A stretch of 54,699 nt of DNA from an uncultured Verrucomicrobiota bacterium (lineage in GTDB: Bacteria; Verrucomicrobiota; Verrucomicrobiia; Opitutales; Opitutaceae), in NCBI GenBank assembly GCA_903960515.1, contig CAJCBL010000247.1, positions 1 through 54,699 on the forward strand, read 5' to 3'. The notes under the pieces were generated by a model. That model had not been told where the DNA came from. It ran no database searches and worked only from the letters and a program-made list of their open reading frames with translations. The position numbers and the translations under genes were made by a program. The number at the start of each line of letters is the position of its first letter. Position 1 is the first letter of the stretch. Positions 52,088-54,699 of this stretch are shown piece after piece.

Positions 52088-54454
52088 ATGCCAACCTCAG
52101 CCCCTCATCGCCGATGCCTGATCGTGGAAGACGATCCCGCCTCCAACCGGATCGCCGCCAAGGTGCTTGATGCCGAGGGCTGGCAAGTTACCTGCTTTTT
52201 CAACGCCGAGGAGGCCGCCCTGCACGCCACCGGCAGCGTGCCCGACCTGCTGCTACTAGACCTGGGCCTGCCCGGCGTAGACGGCCTCACCTTCTGCCGC
52301 CAACTGCGCGAGGACCCCCGCTGGCGCGATGTGCACATCTTGGTCTGCACCGGCCGGGTGGACCCCGCCGACTTCACCGCAGTGCTCGACGCCGGCGCCG
52401 ACGACTATCTCACCAAGCCGGTCGCCCCAGCGCTGCTACGGGTGCGCCTGCGCATCGCCGCCGCCCGAGTCGACCGCGCTCATCGCCGGCGTGAACTCGA
52501 GCGCGAGGCCTCGGCTTTCAAGTTCAGCGCCGAGTCCAGCCAGGACCCCGTGTACTGGATCGACCCCGACCAGCGCTTCCGTTTCGTGTGGGTCAACGAC
52601 GCCTGCTGCAGCCACTTCATGCGCACACGCGGCGAGCTCCTGGAACTCTCCCTTGAGGACTGCGACCCCACCTTCGGCCCCAGTGAGGCGGCGCAACTGC
52701 GCGAGCGCCTCCTCACCGCCGGCTCCTCCCTGTCGGAAACCCTCCACCTGCGCGGCGACGGCAGTGTTGTCCCCGTGGAGATCTCCGCCAACCGCTTCGT
52801 GGACAGCGGCCGCGAACTGATCACCGGATACATCCGCGACATCTCCGCCCGCAAGGCCGCCGAGGCCACCACCGCCCGCGCCGCCCTGCTGCTCGCCCGG
52901 CTGCGCGATGCGGTGATCTGCACCGAACTCGACGGCACCGTGACTTTCTGGAACGAGGGCGCCGAACAGCTCTTCGGCTGGTCCGCCGGCGAGATCCTCG
53001 GCCGCCCCCTCTACCTGCGCTTCCCCCCCGAGGCCGCCGGCGAAGCGCGAGCCCTGCTCGCCCGCGTAGCTGGCGGCGAGGAATGGCACGGCGAATGGCT
53101 CGACTACCGCCGCGACGGCTCTCGCGTTTGGACCGACTCCACCATGGGCCGCTTCCTCGACGCCGAGGGCCGCCCGTCGGGCATCCTCGGCATCGCCCGC
53201 GACGTCTCGGAGCGCAAACAGTCCGAACTCGAGCGCGCCGAACTCGAGCACAAGCTGCAGGAGACTCAGAAACTGGAGAGCCTCGGTGTGCTCGCCGGCG
53301 GCATCGCCCACGATTTCAACAACCTGCTCACCGGCATCCTGGGCAACGCCTCCCTGGCCCGCCTGGACCTCATCCCCGAGTCCTCCCTCGATATCGGTAT
53401 TGGCCAGATCGAGACCGCCGCCCTGCGCGCCGCCGAACTCTGCCAGCAGATGCTCGCCTACTCCGGCAAAGCCCAGTTTGTCGTGCGCCCGCTCGCCTTG
53501 GGCAGGCTGGTCGAGGAAACCGCCCGCCTGCTGCATCTCTCGATCAACAAGAAGGCCCACCTCACCCTCGACATCCCCCAGGACCTCCCGCTGGTGATGG
53601 GCGACGCCACCCAGTTGCGCCAGGTGGTGATGAACCTCGTGCTCAACGCCTCCGAAGCTCTCGGCCCGCACCCCGGCGCGATCAACGTGGCCATCCTTCG
53701 CGTAACCAGAAACAGGGAGCAACTGGACCGCCTCCACGCCGGGGCCGACCACCCCACCGGCGACAGCCTCGAACTTACCGTGCGCGACACCGGCTGCGGC
53801 ATGAACCCCGACACCCTGGCGCGCATCTTCGATCCCTTCTTCACCACCAAATTCACCGGGCGAGGTCTGGGCCTTTCGGCGGTGTTGGGCATCGTGCGCG
53901 GCCACCATGGCGCCCTCGACGTCACCAGCTCCCCGGGCTCGGGCACCACCTTCACCATCCTGCTGCCCGTGGCCGGGGCGTCCTCCCTCGAACCCGCGCT
54001 GGCCGCTGCCGCGATGCCGGTCTGGCTGGGCACCGGCACTGTACTGGTGGCCGACGACGAGGCCCCCGTGCGCGATGTGCTAGGTCACATGCTCACCCGG
54101 CTCGGCTTCGATGTCGTAGCCGCCTCCGACGGGCTGGAAGCGCTCACGCGTTTCCGCGCCACCCCAGAGCTCTTCGTGGCCGTCCTGCTCGATCTATCGA
54201 TGCCCCGCTGCGACGGCGCGGAGACCCTGCACGCGATCCATTCCCTACGTCCCGACACTCCGGTGCTGCTCATCAGCGGCCACGGTTCGGGCGAGCTCAA
54301 CGCGCAGTTCGCCCATGAGCGGCTGGCCGGGATAGTGCAAAAGCCCTTCACCACGCCGTCGCTACGCGAGGCGATGCAACGCGCCCTTGCTGTACGGCCC
54401 CTGCCCACCCCGAAGCCAGCGGCAGTCCCCCCGCCGCCCCGTCCGGGGCACTGA
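52088..54454 (+). CDS. Hybrid sensor histidine kinase (REC-PAS-PAS-HisKA-HATPase-REC)
   Basis: This is a 788-residue cytoplasmic kinase without membrane helices. It has an N-terminal receiver (EDD 14-16, Asp 58, Lys in DDYLTKP), two PAS domains (about 150-265 and 268-385; ELITGYIRDISARKAAE; TVTFWNEGAEQLFGWSAGEI), and HisKA with His 408 in GGIAHDFNNLLTG. The ATPase domain follows (QVVMNLVLNASEAL; DTGCGMNPDTLARIFDPFFT; GRGLGLSAVLGIV). The C-terminal receiver has ADDEAP, Asp 702 in LLDLSMPRCDG, and VQKPFT. A receiver ahead of the sensor means it may itself be a phosphorelay target. It has no cognate regulator adjacent. ATG 52088 directly precedes the receiver. Confidence 0.93.
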   Translation: MPTSAPHRRCLIVEDDPASNRIAAKVLDAEGWQVTCFFNAEEAALHATGSVPDLLLLDLGLPGVDGLTFCRQLREDPRWRDVHILVCTGRVDPADFTAVLDAGADDYLTKPVAPALLRVRLRIAAARVDRAHRRRELEREASAFKFSAESSQDPVYWIDPDQRFRFVWVNDACCSHFMRTRGELLELSLEDCDPTFGPSEAAQLRERLLTAGSSLSETLHLRGDGSVVPVEISANRFVDSGRELITGYIRDISARKAAEATTARAALLLARLRDAVICTELDGTVTFWNEGAEQLFGWSAGEILGRPLYLRFPPEAAGEARALLARVAGGEEWHGEWLDYRRDGSRVWTDSTMGRFLDAEGRPSGILGIARDVSERKQSELERAELEHKLQETQKLESLGVLAGGIAHDFNNLLTGILGNASLARLDLIPESSLDIGIGQIETAALRAAELCQQMLAYSGKAQFVVRPLALGRLVEETARLLHLSINKKAHLTLDIPQDLPLVMGDATQLRQVVMNLVLNASEALGPHPGAINVAILRVTRNREQLDRLHAGADHPTGDSLELTVRDTGCGMNPDTLARIFDPFFTTKFTGRGLGLSAVLGIVRGHHGALDVTSSPGSGTTFTILLPVAGASSLEPALAAAAMPVWLGTGTVLVADDEAPVRDVLGHMLTRLGFDVVAASDGLEALTRFRATPELFVAVLLDLSMPRCDGAETLHAIHSLRPDTPVLLISGHGSGELNAQFAHERLAGIVQKPFTTPSLREAMQRALAVRPLPTPKPAAVPPPPRPGH

Positions 54455-54506
54455 CCGTAGACGGCAGGTACTGGGCCGTAGACGGTGAACGGTGGCCTGT
54501 AGACGG
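54455..54506. repeat. Short degenerate tandem repeat (GTAGACGG, ~21-bp period)
   Basis: CCGTAGACGG at 54455 and 54476 and CTGTAGACGG at 54497, spaced ~21 bp, directly between the kinase stop and the IS-like sequence. Confidence 0.7.
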
Positions 54507-54549
54507 AGAGCGACGGACGCTAGTGTAGTGTTCGCGATATGGGTGATCA

Positions 54550-54699
54550 TTAAGCAGATTTTGCCGCCGCGGCACGAGCCCGGTGGATTTTTTCGAGTAT
54601 GGCCTGTCCTTGGGCCTTCCAAACATAGCGCTTGGGCTTGAGATCACGTTCCGTCATATAGGATTCTATCGCTTGGGTCAGTTCACGCACATGCGTGAA
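54550..54699 (-). CDS. IS630-family transposase, C-terminal end (cut by window edge)
   Basis: The last 49 codons of a minus-strand gene read ...HVRELTQAIESYMTERDLKP and KRYVWKAQGQAILEKIHRAR, ending AAAKSA and a stop. This is the usual C-terminus of IS630-type DDE transposases (V.EL..AIE.Y...HN..PKPFVWT....IL.KI.RAR). The rest lies beyond the window. AT content is higher than in neighbouring genes, as expected for an insertion sequence. Confidence 0.75.
   Translation of the reverse strand, partial: FTHVRELTQAIESYMTERDLKPKRYVWKAQGQAILEKIHRARAAAAKSA

Overview
The window is about 54.7 kb of high-GC bacterial DNA. Its best taxonomic match is Verrucomicrobia, probably Opitutaceae or a close relative. 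The clues are a TonB-receptor-plug-like segment (LSPFVV...GYGATSTLAGTRVR) of the kind typical of Opitutaceae receptors, secreted beta-helix proteins carrying the C-terminal DPDADGVPN(I)LEYALGGDP signature, and an anaerobic saccharolytic gene set. No rRNA, tRNA, CRISPR array or complete insertion sequence was seen. Organism assignment is inference from protein style, not from a marker gene.

Layout. (1) 0.2-4.7 kb, minus strand: a trimeric NAD(H)-linked [FeFe] hydrogenase operon, hydC-hydB-hydA. The HydA H-cluster motifs are intact. HydB is unusual: it has lost N-terminal [2Fe-2S] ligands and lacks the C-terminal ferredoxin domain. (2) 5.0-16.2 kb, plus strand: a uracil-DNA glycosylase, then a probable surface-signalling operon made of an ECF sigma factor, a membrane VWA protein with an anti-sigma-like N-terminus and an embedded TonB-plug-like segment, and a 2323-residue envelope protein. 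(3) 16.2-18.6 kb: two pRiA4b-associated genes flanked by a ~210-bp direct repeat that contains a broken C-terminal copy of one of them. (4) 18.6-20.1 kb: a secreted beta-helix protein. (5) 20.5-22.3 kb: a sigma-54-like promoter, a 49-codon ORF, a terminator, a ~350-nt hairpin-rich non-coding block, and a FliA/WhiG-type sigma factor. (6) 22.4-32.5 kb: housekeeping genes (QueD, PpnP, malic enzyme, MATE exporter, ArsC/Spx-like protein, beta-carbonic anhydrase, DUF2161, MscS channel, YkgJ-like protein). (7) 32.6-34.6 kb: three tiny Lys-rich proteins and a clear protein-arginine-methyltransferase homologue. (8) 35-40 kb: YjdM, a secreted propeller, a Tat-exported GH88/105 hydrolase, a lone response regulator and a candidate small RNA. 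(9) 40.6-45.4 kb: pyruvate:ferredoxin oxidoreductase with a dihydroorotate-dehydrogenase-like partner. (10) 45.6-54.7 kb: a HEAT-repeat protein, a WYL regulator, a second beta-helix protein, a hybrid histidine kinase and the cut-off end of an IS630-type transposase.

How it fits together. Polysaccharide-active secreted proteins, malic enzyme, pyruvate:ferredoxin oxidoreductase and HydABC together suggest a fermenter that oxidises sugars to pyruvate and acetyl-CoA and disposes of electrons as H2. The changed HydB raises the question of whether the hydrogenase uses NADH alone or bifurcates with ferredoxin. The points most worth following up are the Cys-less HydB domains, the bacterial PRMT, the structured RNA block with the sigma-54-like promoter, the second sigma-54-like promoter/terminator unit at 38.4 kb, and the cluster of Lys-rich microproteins.
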